Shown here in pieces: positions 35,627 through 45,240 of a stretch of 64,000 nucleotides of DNA. The translations under genes were made by a program, and so were the position numbers. How positions within the stretch are numbered: position 1 is the first letter of the stretch; each line of letters opens with the position of its first letter. Below the pieces are notes generated by a model. The model searched no databases, was not told the origin of the DNA, and saw only the letters and a list, made by a program, of their open reading frames with translations. The DNA comes from Hyphomicrobiales bacterium (GTDB lineage Bacteria; Pseudomonadota; Alphaproteobacteria; Rhizobiales; Rhizobiaceae): assembly GCA_900466875.1 (NCBI GenBank), contig UBNQ01000020.1:186001-250000 (forward strand), written 5' to 3'.

Positions 35627-36190
35627 TTAAGAGCTAATAGGGACCTCTGGCGGGTCTAAACCGATTTCGATGTTGCCCTGTCTCCTGATGCGGCTAAGCG
35701 CATCTTGACCTTCCACAGACAGCATACTGTTTGAAGCTTTCTGAAGAGCCTCTTGCCACGCCTGCCCACGTCGACACGCTTCCTCGAACGCAATCGCGAA
35801 ATCAGACGCCCTGCGCGTCTCGTAAAAGGCTTCAAAGAGTATTTCGGCCTGGCGAATATCTTTGTCGCGTTCGATAGCACTCAGGCCGTCGGCCCTACGT
35901 CTCGTGTCCACGATCATCTTGTGCACCGCATATCGGGCAGGGTCGGGAACAGCCACTGGGACGCCGCTCTTGTGCAGCAGGATCGTTCGTAAGGGATCTC
36001 TGATCAAGAAATCGAGGAACCGCAGTGGATCCACACTTGCACTACCAAGAGCAGGCATGTTTGCGGGTTGGGCGATGCAGTCATCAGATCCCCGGTTCGA
36101 AGTTAAAAATTCGACACGATATCCCGCCGCGAAAGAGTTGAGACATCGCCCTATCCATCTGCGAACGCACAAGTTTTCCATAATCACCAA
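35627..36190 (-). pseudogene. Truncated GSU2403-type nucleotidyltransferase-fold gene
   Basis: The product (about 187 residues) matches the C-terminal part of the GSU2403 nucleotidyltransferase-fold family: VEFLTSNRGSDD, MPALGSASVDPLRFLDFLI, then ARYAVHKMIVDTRRR and DKDIRQAEILFEAF. The N-terminal part with the nucleotidyltransferase signature is absent. The frame stays open upstream to about 36352 without a good start or recognisable family sequence. It is therefore a 5'-truncated or rearranged gene. A shortened but functional variant is less likely. Confidence 0.55.
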
Positions 36191-36515
36191 GCTACCTTGG
36201 GAGCTGACAGAAGCAGGAACGAGAACCTGAAATCTGCCGTCTCTGCCGGTCAGAAATCTGATACATCCTTTCTTAAGGCTCGCCTCATATTCCCGCTCGC
36301 CCTCGGCATTGGCGCCGAGAGAAACTGAATGACCATGACCAAAAACGACATTTCATCACGTCATTTACAGCGAAAGATAGCTCTACCGCGGTGTGGTCCG
36401 TCTAAACGAGACATTCGACAACAAGACGTTGGTATCCTGGATACAGGGCGAACGTATACCCCGATCCGTTGCGAGTTTCGATATCCTCCCAGGATCAAGC
36501 GGCGCGATCGGTTAA

Positions 36516-36722
36516 AAGAGGGATATTTCGAAGAGAAACGGCGAGATCTTCAAAAAGTTGGGATCGCCTGAAAGCCTCGGCGAGGATATTTTTGTCGAAC
36601 TTCCGGAAATCCGCAAGTCGTGCCTTAGCCGGGTGCCGTATCGGGGTGCGGAGACGATCCATCTCTACCTGGCGGCCACGCCGAGTTATTACTCTCGCAG
36701 GGCATTGAAAGGCTGGGCCTGA
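36516..36722 (+). pseudogene. Unidentified protein fragment
   Basis: A 69-codon plus-strand frame with protein-like composition (GEDIFVELPEIRKSCLSRV, then ETIHLYLAATPSYYSRRAL) ends in TGA at 36720-36722. A TAA at 36513-36515 closes it upstream and no good start exists. The family is not recognised. It could be the C-terminal end of a lost gene. The rest of 36191-36749 shows nothing else. Confidence 0.25.
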
Positions 36723-36749
36723 TAAAACAGGGGTCGCATCCTCTGGATA

Positions 36750-37280
36750 TTACGCCACACCACTTTTCCCGCGACCCCGTGGCTTGAAATTAACCAGAAT
36801 GGATTTCAATTCGATTTCTCGCACCCGCCTCGCCGCCTCATCCGGTGTGACCCAGGTGAGCCTCCTTTGGCCTGCTTCCTTGAAATCCTCGGCCATCTCT
36901 TTGACCTCGATCTGGTAGATATCCACCATGCAAGGCGTGACATCACGGTCGCTCAGCCATTTGAGATAGGTGTAACGGCTAACCGGCTTCTTCCTGACGA
37001 CACCGCGGACGCCTGCCTCCTGCCATGCTTCGAGAGCTGCTGCTTCATGCGGTTGTTTCTTTTTCATCGGCCATCCCTTGGGAATAACCCAGCGGCCGCT
37101 GTCGCGCGACGTGATCAGCAGAAGTTCGATGTTTCCGTCTTCAACGACGCGAAAACACAGCGCGCCATACTGCTGGCGAAAGTCTTTGTTGAACAGCTTG
37201 TCCGGCATGGCCGCCAGCTGGCTCAACAAGGTTTTGGGCTTTGTTTCCTTGCGCTTCCTGTGTTTCCTACCAGTTTTCAT
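36750..37280 (-). CDS. Nudix hydrolase
   Basis: The 176-residue protein carries a diverged Nudix box (GWPMKKKQPHEAAALEAW, then QEAGVRG) after the PKG motif. Two box acids differ from the consensus REUXEE (EAWQEA here), a variant I recall as common in rhizobial relatives that resemble DIPP-type enzymes acting on inositol polyphosphates or dinucleotide polyphosphates. The N terminus is Lys/Arg rich. ATG at 37280 is preferred over an upstream in-frame start because of a GCAGG site before it. The gene stands alone upstream of a LacI gene on the same strand. Confidence 0.8.
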   Translation of the reverse strand: MKTGRKHRKRKETKPKTLLSQLAAMPDKLFNKDFRQQYGALCFRVVEDGNIELLLITSRDSGRWVIPKGWPMKKKQPHEAAALEAWQEAGVRGVVRKKPVSRYTYLKWLSDRDVTPCMVDIYQIEVKEMAEDFKEAGQRRLTWVTPDEAARRVREIELKSILVNFKPRGRGKSGVA

Positions 37281-37345
37281 GACCTGCTTTGACCGAAACA
37301 GTATCAATGTTCAATAGTGCTCGCTTGCGAGATCCCTGATTTGCA

Positions 37346-38347
37346 TCATCCGCCCCTGACGGATTTCCGCCAGACCAGATCAGCGGTCATTCTGCAAAAC
37401 TGACCATCGTCGGTCATTGGCTGGCTCAGCCATGAAACGGCTTCTTCGGCAATACGATCCACCGGCTGGGCGAACGTGGTGAGTTGATAGGATGACCATG
37501 AGGATTGCTCGATATCGTCGAAACCGACAACACAAAGATCATCCGGCACGGCCAGTCTGAACTGATGGCGGGCAGTGTCCATCACGCCGCAGGCCAGAAG
37601 ATCGTTGACGCAGAAGATCGCATCCGGCCGCACCTCTCGCGTCAGCAATCGTTGCGCCAGCACGACACCGCTCTGGTAACGGGTCGGCCCGAAACGCTCG
37701 ACGGTTACGTCTACACCGAACTCTCGTCCTGCCGCACAAAACCCCTCTTCGCGCGCCATCAGGCTCGGCGTCCCGACATCGGAATTGGCAAAGGCGAAAC
37801 TGCGGCACCCGGCTCGCTGGAATGCGATAAAGGCTCGCCGCGCCGCCTCCTGGTCACGCAGGTTTATCATCAAAGCACCTGCACGCTCCTCGTCGCGATT
37901 GATGAGAACAAGTCGCTGGCCGCTTTTCACGCAAAGATCGGTGATCGATTTGTCCGGCATTCCTGACAGAACGATAGAGGCATCGGCACGATAGCTGATG
38001 GCGAGTTTCAAGGCCTCGTCGACGCTTGCGTCCGATCGATCCGTGTTGATCAGCATTGCAATCTTCGACGCGTTTTGAAGGTGCCGCGAGATCGCTCGGA
38101 TCAGGGTCGCACGATAAGGCGTATCCATCTCGGAGACGATAAGACAGACGATGCCGCTCTCGTTACGCATCAGCCCGCGAGCGAGATGATTGACGTGATA
38201 ACCAAGCGCCTCGGCCGCCTCCATCACGCGTCTGCGGGTCTCTTTGGAAACGCTGGCGCCGGGTGTGAAGGTACGCGATACGGCCGAGCGCGACACGCCT
38301 GCCCGCTCCGCAACTTCTTTGGCGCTCACGAATATCTTCTGGCTCAC
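37346..38347 (-). CDS. LacI-family transcriptional regulator
   Basis: The 333-residue protein has the LacI helix-turn-helix (VSAKEVAERAGVSRSAVSRT, about residues 6-25) and hinge helix, then a periplasmic-binding-protein-like effector domain. The GTG at 38347 is chosen because GGGAG lies six bases upstream and it gives the usual LacI length; an in-frame ATG at 38425 would add 26 unrelated residues. It is divergent from the importer operon starting at 38536. Two identical-type palindromes (38377-38393 and 38475-38491) in the gap are its likely operators. The effector is probably the imported compound or its product. Confidence 0.9.
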   Translation of the reverse strand: MSQKIFVSAKEVAERAGVSRSAVSRTFTPGASVSKETRRRVMEAAEALGYHVNHLARGLMRNESGIVCLIVSEMDTPYRATLIRAISRHLQNASKIAMLINTDRSDASVDEALKLAISYRADASIVLSGMPDKSITDLCVKSGQRLVLINRDEERAGALMINLRDQEAARRAFIAFQRAGCRSFAFANSDVGTPSLMAREEGFCAAGREFGVDVTVERFGPTRYQSGVVLAQRLLTREVRPDAIFCVNDLLACGVMDTARHQFRLAVPDDLCVVGFDDIEQSSWSSYQLTTFAQPVDRIAEEAVSWLSQPMTDDGQFCRMTADLVWRKSVRGG

Positions 38348-38376
38348 GACACACTCCCATGCTTTTCCTGCATCCT

Positions 38377-38393
38377 TTTGCAAGGGAGTGCAA
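38377..38393. promoter_or_regulatory. LacI operator candidate 1
   Basis: TTTGCA, six bases, TGCAA: an inverted repeat that matches in sequence and spacing the second site at 38475-38491. It lies 30 bases upstream of the lacI-type start, a position for autoregulation. Confidence 0.6.
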
Positions 38394-38474
38394 CATGAGT
38401 ATGACATTTCATTTGTCCGCGGCATGCGCTGGCGGCATATTTGAGGTTGACAAACCGCATGAACGCGTCAAACC

Positions 38475-38491
38475 TTTGCACACGGTTGCAA
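38475..38491. promoter_or_regulatory. LacI operator candidate 2
   Basis: TTTGCA, six bases, TGCAA, 45 bases before the substrate-binding protein gene. The two sites are 98 bp apart centre to centre, which would allow looping by a tetrameric regulator. Confidence 0.6.
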
Positions 38492-38535
38492 GAGCGGGAT
38501 GATGTGGAGGCGTCATCCAAATCTGGGAGGATATC

Positions 38536-39561
38536 ATGCGTCTTGCTATTATGGCGTCGGCCGCTGTGGCCGGCCTGATGATGAATGCGTCGGCGACCAA
38601 AGCCGCCGAAGACCTCAATCTCATATGTTCCGCCGATGTGGTGATCTGCGAAATGATGCAGCAGATGTTCGAGAAGGACACTGGCATAAAGGTCAATATG
38701 GTTCGCCTGTCTTCGGGTGAAACCTATGCCAAGGTACGTGCTGAGGCGCGCAACCCAAAAACCGATATTTGGTGGGCGGGGACGGGCGACCCGCACCTGC
38801 AGGCAGCATCCGAAGGACTGACGCAGGAATACAAGTCGCCGCATCTCGACGAGTTGCAGGACTGGGCCAAGAAACAGGCGGAAAGCTCCGGTTACAAAAC
38901 CGTCGGCGTTTATGCCGGTGCGCTGGGCTGGGGTTACAATACCGATCTCTTCAAGCAGAAGAATTACAAGGAGCCCAAGTGCTGGGCCGATCTGCTGGAC
39001 CCGGCCCTCAAGGGCGAGATCCAGATGGCCAACCCGAATTCTTCTGGCACGGCTTACACGGCGCTCGCGTCGCTAGTGCAGATCATGGGCGAGGACAAGG
39101 CGTTCGACTATCTCAAGCAGCTAAACGCTAATGTCTCGCAATATACCAAATCCGGCTCGGCACCGGTGAAGGCGGCGGCGCGCGGCGAAACGGGCCTCGG
39201 CATCGTTTTCATGCATGACGCCGTGGCGCAAACCGTTGAGGGTTTCCCGGTCAAATCGGTCGCGCCGTGCGAAGGCACCGGTTACGAGATCGGCTCGATG
39301 TCGATCATCAAGGGTGCCCGCAACCTGGAAAGCGCCAAAAAATGGTATGACTGGGCGCTGACGGCCGAGGTGCAGTCGCACATGAAGGAGGCAAAGTCTT
39401 TTCAGCTTCCGTCCAACTCCAAGGCAGAGGTTCCCAAGGAATCGCCGCGCTTCGAGGACATCAAGTTGATCGACTACGACTTCAAGACCTATGGCGACCC
39501 GACCGAGCGAAAGAAGCTGCTGGAACGCTGGGACAAGGAAATCGGCGCCAACGCCAATTGA
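38536..39561 (+). CDS. ABC importer substrate-binding protein, Afu/Fbp type
   Basis: The 341-residue protein has a Sec signal (MRLAIMASAAVAGLMM, cleavage near ATKAA) and the two-lobed fold of the iron(III)/AfuA group (DLNLICSADVVICEMM, YAGALGWGYNTD, NPNSSGTAYT). AfuA relatives were first named for ferric iron but at least one AfuABC system carries sugar phosphates. The neighbours here (inositol-phosphatase family, Ugp-type importer, phosphate transporter) favour a phosphorylated organic substrate over iron. GGGAGG precedes the ATG. A strong stem-loop follows the stop. Confidence 0.8.
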   Translation: MRLAIMASAAVAGLMMNASATKAAEDLNLICSADVVICEMMQQMFEKDTGIKVNMVRLSSGETYAKVRAEARNPKTDIWWAGTGDPHLQAASEGLTQEYKSPHLDELQDWAKKQAESSGYKTVGVYAGALGWGYNTDLFKQKNYKEPKCWADLLDPALKGEIQMANPNSSGTAYTALASLVQIMGEDKAFDYLKQLNANVSQYTKSGSAPVKAAARGETGLGIVFMHDAVAQTVEGFPVKSVAPCEGTGYEIGSMSIIKGARNLESAKKWYDWALTAEVQSHMKEAKSFQLPSNSKAEVPKESPRFEDIKLIDYDFKTYGDPTERKKLLERWDKEIGANAN

Positions 39562-39574
39562 TCCCTTGCCTGTC

Positions 39575-39604
39575 TGCCGCGCTTCGGCTGACCGGAGCGC
39601 GGCA
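39575..39604 (+). other. Stem-loop after the first substrate-binding protein gene
   Basis: TGCCGCGCT (39575-39583) pairs with AGCGCGGCA (39596-39604). No T run follows. Such stems often protect the binding-protein mRNA so that it is made in excess over the membrane parts. Confidence 0.6.
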
Positions 39605-39622
39605 TGATCGACTAGTCATGTG

Positions 39623-41872
39623 ATGAGGTCGCATCGCACTATGAACAATCATAACCGCAGACTGGATATCGTGCTTGCTCTTGGCCTTGCGGCCATGCTG
39701 CTGGTGCCATGGTATCGGATCGAACAGGGTTTTTATGCGTTCACCTGGCTCTCGGATTTTCCGGGTATGCCGGCGGCAGCGCCCGGCATCTTGCACATTT
39801 TCCTTTTTGGCCGCGTCTGGCTGATTGCGGTCCCGCTCGCCTATGGTCTGGCCTTGGCCGCACGCTTTACCGCCGATCCGATGATGCGCGGGAGGCTGCT
39901 GTCCATCGCTGGTGGTTTCGGCGTACTCTTCCTCGCCCTGCAGGGTCTTGCGATCGGCATGACCGGCTTTACCTGGACGATCAGCGAAATGGTGTTCGGG
40001 CAGTTGACGGACGGGCAACCACCGATGGGAGCGGGTGCCGTTCTCTCCGCGATCTGTTTTGTGCTGATGTTCGCCTTCGGCCTTGCCGAACGCGGCGTCA
40101 TGCGCGGCGATGCCTTTGTTGTTGCGACCATTTCCATGCTGGTTTTTCTCGTCGCGGTCTTCGTGTTTTACCCGATCGGCGCCATGTTCATCGGTGCCTT
40201 TCAGGATTTCGATGGGTCGGTGAATTTCGCCGGCTTTTCCCGCAATTTCGTCGACTCTTCGATCTGGAGCCTCGATTGCGTCATTGGCGGTGCCCGTTGC
40301 GGTGTCGCATGGCGCACGCTGTTCCTCGCGATCATGACCGCAGCCGGCTCCACCGCGCTTGGCCTTGCCTTCGCGCTTGTCGCTACCCGCACGCGGTTTC
40401 CGTTCAAGAAGGGGCTGCGGCTTCTGACCATCCTCCCGATCATCACGCCACCCTTCGTGATCGGTCTGGCCCTCACCCTGCTGTTCGGTCGTGCCGGCAT
40501 CGTCACTCAAGGCCTGTCTTCGACTCTCGGCATCGAACCGAGCCGCTGGCTTTACGGTCTGACCGGCATCTGGATCGCACAGGTCCTGTCGTTTACGCCG
40601 ATTTCCTTCCTCGTTCTGATCGGCGTCGTTGAAGGCGTCAGCCCCTCGATGGAGGAAGCATCCCAGACTTTGCGTGCCGATCGCTGGCGTACCTTCTGGC
40701 GTGTCTCGCTGCCGCTGATGAAGCCCGGCCTTGCCAACGCATTTCTGATCGGCTTCATCGAAAGCATGGCCGATTTCGGCAATCCGCTCGTGCTTGGCGG
40801 CAGCCACGGCGTTCTGTCGACGGAAATCTTCTTCGCAGTCGTCGGCTCGCAGAACGATCCGGCCCGCGCCGCCGTGCTCGCCATGATCCTGCTCGGCTTC
40901 ACCCTGTCAGCCTTCCTCGCCCAGCGTCTCTGGCTGTCGGGCAAGAACTTTGCCACCGTTACCGGTAAGGGCGACAGCGGCGCCCATATAGCCCTGCCAC
41001 GACCGCTTTCGATCGGCGTGCATGCCGTGGTCATTCCATGGATGATCTTTACGCTCGTCGTCTACGGCATGATCCTATTCGGCGGTTTCGTCAAAACCTG
41101 GGGCCTCGACAACAGTCTGACGCTTGCCCATTACGCCAAGGCGTTTTCGATCACATTCCGCGATGGCTCGCTGGTCTGGACCGGTGTCGCCTGGAACTCG
41201 TTCTGGACGACGATGGAAATTGCCCTGATCGCCGCACCGCTGACGGCCGCCGTCGGCCTTGCCACGGCCTATGTCATCGTGCGGCAAAAGTTCGCCGGGC
41301 GCGAACTGTTCGAATTCGCGCTGATGATGAGCTTTGCCATTCCCGGCACCGTCATCGGCATCAGCTACATCATGGCCTTCAATCTGCCGCCGCTTGAAAT
41401 GACCGGTACGGCGCTGATCTTGATCGCCTGTTTCGTGTTCCGCAACATGCCGGTCGGCGTGCGCGGCGGAATCGCTGCGATGAGCCAGTTGGACAAGAGC
41501 CTCGACGAAGCCTCGATGACGCTGCGCGCAACAACCTTCCGCACCGCCCGCAAGGTGATCCTGCCGCTGCTGCGTCCCGCCATCACTGCAGCACTGGTCT
41601 ATTCCTTCGTGCGCGCCATCACCTCCATCAGCGCCGTCGTTTTCCTGGTCAGCGCTCAGTACAACATGGCGACATCCTATATCGTCGGGCTGGTCGAGAA
41701 CGGCGAGTACGGCGTCGCTATCGCCTATTCCTCCATGCTGATCGTCGTGATGATCACCGTTGTTACCGGCTTCCAATTGCTGGTGGGCGAGCGACGGCTG
41801 CGGCGCGAAAACCGCGTTACCGGACTGAACCAGCCGACCCTCCCCATCATCTCCAAGGAGAAAGCCGTATGA
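39623..41872 (+). CDS. Fused two-domain ABC importer permease, Afu/Fbp type
   Basis: The product (about 749 residues) is two permease domains in one chain, as in AfuB/FbpB. Each half has an EAA-type cytoplasmic motif: EEASQTLRADRWRTFWRVSL near residue 350 and DEASMTLRATTFRTARKVIL near 630. Around 14 or more membrane segments are visible. Start choice is open: GTG 39620, ATG 39623 or ATG 39641, none with a strong ribosome site. The stop overlaps the ATPase start by four bases. Confidence 0.85.
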   Translation: MRSHRTMNNHNRRLDIVLALGLAAMLLVPWYRIEQGFYAFTWLSDFPGMPAAAPGILHIFLFGRVWLIAVPLAYGLALAARFTADPMMRGRLLSIAGGFGVLFLALQGLAIGMTGFTWTISEMVFGQLTDGQPPMGAGAVLSAICFVLMFAFGLAERGVMRGDAFVVATISMLVFLVAVFVFYPIGAMFIGAFQDFDGSVNFAGFSRNFVDSSIWSLDCVIGGARCGVAWRTLFLAIMTAAGSTALGLAFALVATRTRFPFKKGLRLLTILPIITPPFVIGLALTLLFGRAGIVTQGLSSTLGIEPSRWLYGLTGIWIAQVLSFTPISFLVLIGVVEGVSPSMEEASQTLRADRWRTFWRVSLPLMKPGLANAFLIGFIESMADFGNPLVLGGSHGVLSTEIFFAVVGSQNDPARAAVLAMILLGFTLSAFLAQRLWLSGKNFATVTGKGDSGAHIALPRPLSIGVHAVVIPWMIFTLVVYGMILFGGFVKTWGLDNSLTLAHYAKAFSITFRDGSLVWTGVAWNSFWTTMEIALIAAPLTAAVGLATAYVIVRQKFAGRELFEFALMMSFAIPGTVIGISYIMAFNLPPLEMTGTALILIACFVFRNMPVGVRGGIAAMSQLDKSLDEASMTLRATTFRTARKVILPLLRPAITAALVYSFVRAITSISAVVFLVSAQYNMATSYIVGLVENGEYGVAIAYSSMLIVVMITVVTGFQLLVGERRLRRENRVTGLNQPTLPIISKEKAV

Positions 41873-42927
41873 CCCGAAATGCCGGATCGGTCACATTCCA
41901 GAACGTGCGCAAGACGTTTGGCGCATTCACCGCCATTGCCGACCTGTCGCTCACGGTCGAACCCGGCACGCTGGTGACGCTGCTCGGCCCTTCAGGCTGC
42001 GGCAAGACGACAACGCTGCGCATGCTGGCAGGGCTGGAACATCCGACATCCGGCCGCATCCTGATCGGTGGCAAGGATGTCACCATGCTGCCCGCCAATG
42101 AGCGTGACGTATCGATGGTGTTCCAGTCCTACGCGCTGTTTCCGCACATGAATTCGCTCGACAATGTTGCCTATGGCCTGGAATCCTCCGGCCTGCCGCG
42201 CAAAGAGGCACGGCAGAAGGCGGAACATGGCCTCGAACTCGTCGGCCTTGCCGGCATGGGCGGGCGACTTCCGGCGGAACTCTCCGGTGGCCAGCAGCAA
42301 CGCGTCGCCGTGGCCCGTGCGCTCGTGCTTGAGCCGCAGGTCCTGCTTCTCGACGAGCCGCTTTCCAATCTCGACGCCCGTCTTCGTCGTCGAGTGCGCA
42401 CCGAAATCCGCGAGCTGCAGCAACGCCTGCAGTTTACGGCCGTCTACGTCACCCACGATCAGGATGAGGCGCTGGCGGTGTCCGACCGGATCATCGTCAT
42501 GAAGGACGGCGAGATCGCCCAGCAAGGTTCGCCGCGTGAGCTTTACGAAGCCCCCGCCTCGCCTTTCATTGCCGATTTTATCGGTGAGGCGAATGTTGTG
42601 CCCTGCGAGGTGATCGACATCACCGGCAGCGACGCGACCATCAGCATCGAAGGATTGCGCCACGTCGTGCCGGCCCGAGGTGCCAGACCCGGCAGGCACC
42701 AGCTGGCTGTGCGCCCCAGCGCCATCACGCTCGAGCCAGCGCAAACGGCCGCTTTTCCGGGCCGGATCAGCCATGCGGCCTATCTGGGCGATCACATCGA
42801 ATACGAGGCAGAAACGAGCGGCGGGACCCTGTTCATTGTGGACCCGTCGGTCGACCGCCCTCTTGCACCCGGTACCCGCGTGGCGATCGGTTTGAAAAAC
42901 CGTGGCATCGCCATCATCGCGCAGTGA
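41869..42927 (+). CDS. ABC importer ATPase, Afu/Fbp/Pot type
   Basis: The 352-residue ATPase has Walker A (LLGPSGCGKTTTL), the Q loop (VFQSYALFPH), the signature LSGGQQQRVAVARAL, Walker B ([12 protein letters not shown]) and the switch His (VTHDQDEA). A C-terminal TOBE-type domain follows (about 240-350). It powers the permease encoded just before it, with which it overlaps by four bases. Confidence 0.9.
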   Translation: MTRNAGSVTFQNVRKTFGAFTAIADLSLTVEPGTLVTLLGPSGCGKTTTLRMLAGLEHPTSGRILIGGKDVTMLPANERDVSMVFQSYALFPHMNSLDNVAYGLESSGLPRKEARQKAEHGLELVGLAGMGGRLPAELSGGQQQRVAVARALVLEPQVLLLDEPLSNLDARLRRRVRTEIRELQQRLQFTAVYVTHDQDEALAVSDRIIVMKDGEIAQQGSPRELYEAPASPFIADFIGEANVVPCEVIDITGSDATISIEGLRHVVPARGARPGRHQLAVRPSAITLEPAQTAAFPGRISHAAYLGDHIEYEAETSGGTLFIVDPSVDRPLAPGTRVAIGLKNRGIAIIAQ

Positions 42928-42958
42928 TGCGCCTTCACAGATCGAAGGATATTTGCCC

Positions 42959-43780
42959 ATGGCAGCACAAGAGGACGAAATCAGCCAACGCCGGAAGCTT
43001 GCCGAACGCGTCGCCGCCGAAGCCGGCAAGCTTGCGCTCGGTTACTTCAATCGCCGCGACACACTGGTGATCGAGAGCAAGGGTGATCCGCAGGACGTCG
43101 TGTCGATCGCCGATCGCGAAGTCGAGGAACTGATCCGCAACCGCACGGGTGAAGCCTTTGGCGCGGATGGTTTTCTCGGAGAGGAATATGGCCTGACCGG
43201 CGGCAATAGCGGCTACACCTGGGTGGTCGATCCGATCGACGGCACCAGCCCGTTTGTGCATGGCATGCCGAACTGGTGCGTCTCGATTGCCGTGCTGCAC
43301 AAGGGCGAGCCGGTCGTCGGCGTCATCCATGTGCCGTGTCACGACGAACTTTATTCGAGCGCGCTCGGTCGAGGCGCCACTCTGAATGGCAAGCTTCTTG
43401 AACTTGGCACGACCAAAACCATCCGCAATGCCGTGACCGGTATCGGCGCCAATCATCATGTGACGCCGGAATCGGTGGGGAAAATCGTCGAGGACCTGCT
43501 GGCGAGCGGTGGCAATTTCGTCCGGCTGGGCTCCGGTGCGCTGATGCTGGCCTATGTCGCGGCCGGCCGCCTCGTCGGTTATTTCGAGCCATACATGCAC
43601 GCCTGGGATTGCCTCGGCGGCTATTGCCTCGTGCGCGAGGCGGGCGGCTGGTTCCTGCCCTTCCCCTGCGAAGGTGATGCCTTGACCAGAGGCGCTCCGG
43701 TGCTGGCCGCAGGGCCGGGCGCAATCGATGATCTTCAACGTATTGCCGGCATCGGCAAGACAGGTGTTGCGGCGGCTTAG
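42959..43780 (+). CDS. Inositol-monophosphatase family phosphatase
   Basis: The 273-residue protein has both metal-site signatures of the Mg2+/Li+-dependent phosphatase family: DPIDGTSPFVHG (about residue 92) with the earlier EEY, and HAWDCLGGYCLVREAGG near the C terminus. Members hydrolyse inositol, histidinol, fructose-bis- or other small phosphate monoesters. ATG at 42959 is used, with GAAGGA upstream; the frame further upstream overlaps the ATPase gene. Its place between two importers suggests it removes phosphate from an imported ester. HisN-like or SuhB-like substrate cannot be fixed. Confidence 0.85.
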   Translation: MAAQEDEISQRRKLAERVAAEAGKLALGYFNRRDTLVIESKGDPQDVVSIADREVEELIRNRTGEAFGADGFLGEEYGLTGGNSGYTWVVDPIDGTSPFVHGMPNWCVSIAVLHKGEPVVGVIHVPCHDELYSSALGRGATLNGKLLELGTTKTIRNAVTGIGANHHVTPESVGKIVEDLLASGGNFVRLGSGALMLAYVAAGRLVGYFEPYMHAWDCLGGYCLVREAGGWFLPFPCEGDALTRGAPVLAAGPGAIDDLQRIAGIGKTGVAAA

Positions 43781-43868
43781 CCGCAGTGGAAATGGCGGGA
43801 CCGGGAGGGACTCGCAAAATACCGCCGGGTCGGCGGCAGGCTTGTTCATTGAAAGGGAGGAATCGACC

Positions 43869-45173
43869 ATGAAAACCGCTTTCGCATCAGTTCTGACAAC
43901 CGCAGCCTCGCTGCTGATGGCATCCAGCGCGTTGGCCGCCACGGAAATTTCCTGGTGGCACGCCATGACCGGCGCCAATAACGAGGTGATCGACCAGCTC
44001 GCCAAGGAATTCAACGAAGGCCAGTCCGATTACAAGATCGTTCCGGTGTTCAAGGGCACCTATCCGGAAACGCTGAATGCCGGCATCGCCGCTTTCCGCG
44101 CCAAGCAGCCACCTGCCATCATTCAGGTCTTCGATGTGGGAACAGGCGTGATGATGGGCGCGCAGGGCGCCATCGTGCCGGTGGCCGAGGTGCTGGAAAA
44201 GGGCGGCTTCAAGTTCGACAAGGCGCAATATCTGCCGGGCATCGTCGCCTATTATTCGAAACCGGACGGCACGATGTTGTCCTTCCCCTACAACTCGTCC
44301 TCGCCCATTCTCTATTACAACAAGGATGTGTTCGAAAAAGCCGGCCTGAACGCAGATGCGCCGCCGAAAACATGGCCGGAAGTGTTTGAAGCCGCCAGGA
44401 AGATCAAGTCCAGCGGGGCTGCGAACTGCGGCTTCACCTCGACATGGCTGACCTGGATCCAGACCGAAAATCTTGCAGCCTGGAACAACCTGTCCTACGC
44501 GAGCCACGAAAACGGCCTCGGTGGCACCGACGTCAAGCTGGCCTTCAATGCCGAACCCTTCGTCAAGCATTTCCAGTCGATCGCCGATCTCGCCAAGGAC
44601 GGCACGTTCCGATATGGCGGGCGCACTTCGGAAGCCAAGCAGCTGTTCACCTCCGGTGAATGCGGCATCCTGACGGAATCCTCCGGCGGGCTTGGCGACA
44701 TCATCAAGTCCGGCATGAAATACGGCATTGGACAGCTGCCTTTTTACGAGGGCGAAGGTCGGCCGCAGAACACCATTCCGGGTGGTGCAAGCCTGTGGGT
44801 GTTCGCGGGCAAGAGCGATGCGGAATACAAGGGTGTCGCCACCTTCTTCAACTTTCTGTCGCAAACCAAGATCCAGGCCCGCCTTCATCAGGTGTCCGGC
44901 TACATGCCGGTGACCATGGCGGCTTATGAAGACACCAAGAAATCCGGCTTCTACGACAAGAACCCCGGCCGCGAGACGCCGCTTCTGCAGATGATGGGCA
45001 AGCCACCGACAGAAAACTCCAAGGGTGTGCGCCTCGTCAACCTGCCGCAGGTGCGCGACATCATGAACGAGGAATTCGAGTCCATGCTGGCCGGGAAACA
45101 GGATGCCAAGGAAGCGCTCGACAAGGCCGTCGAACGCGGCGATGCGGCTATCCAGCAGGCGATCGGCAAATAA
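43869..45173 (+). CDS. ugpB: ABC importer substrate-binding protein, UgpB type
   Basis: The 434-residue periplasmic protein has a Sec signal ([20 protein letters not shown], then ALA). It matches UgpB-type binding proteins for sn-glycerol 3-phosphate: [51 protein letters not shown] and [14 protein letters not shown] precedes the ATG at 43869. UgpBAEC of E. coli takes up glycerol 3-phosphate and its diesters. Substrate residues were not mapped in detail, so a related phosphorylated compound is possible. Confidence 0.85.
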   Translation: MKTAFASVLTTAASLLMASSALAATEISWWHAMTGANNEVIDQLAKEFNEGQSDYKIVPVFKGTYPETLNAGIAAFRAKQPPAIIQVFDVGTGVMMGAQGAIVPVAEVLEKGGFKFDKAQYLPGIVAYYSKPDGTMLSFPYNSSSPILYYNKDVFEKAGLNADAPPKTWPEVFEAARKIKSSGAANCGFTSTWLTWIQTENLAAWNNLSYASHENGLGGTDVKLAFNAEPFVKHFQSIADLAKDGTFRYGGRTSEAKQLFTSGECGILTESSGGLGDIIKSGMKYGIGQLPFYEGEGRPQNTIPGGASLWVFAGKSDAEYKGVATFFNFLSQTKIQARLHQVSGYMPVTMAAYEDTKKSGFYDKNPGRETPLLQMMGKPPTENSKGVRLVNLPQVRDIMNEEFESMLAGKQDAKEALDKAVERGDAAIQQAIGK

Positions 45174-45184
45174 CATCCATATCC

Positions 45185-45215
45185 GCCGTCCGCATGTAAA
45201 AAACATGCGGACGGC
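45185..45215 (+). other. Strong stem-loop after ugpB
   Basis: The 13-base arms 45185-45197 and 45203-45215 are exact complements around AAAAA. It is 12 bases past the ugpB stop and 25 before the next start. As after the first binding-protein gene, it probably sets binding-protein excess. Confidence 0.7.
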
Positions 45216-45240
45216 TTTCCTGATGTCGAGGAGGTTGCCG

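Noticed and set aside
39482-40807. 441-codon minus-strand frame rich in Asp, Glu, Arg and Gln
   Set aside because: The odd composition is the mirror of membrane-segment codons in the permease gene on the other strand.
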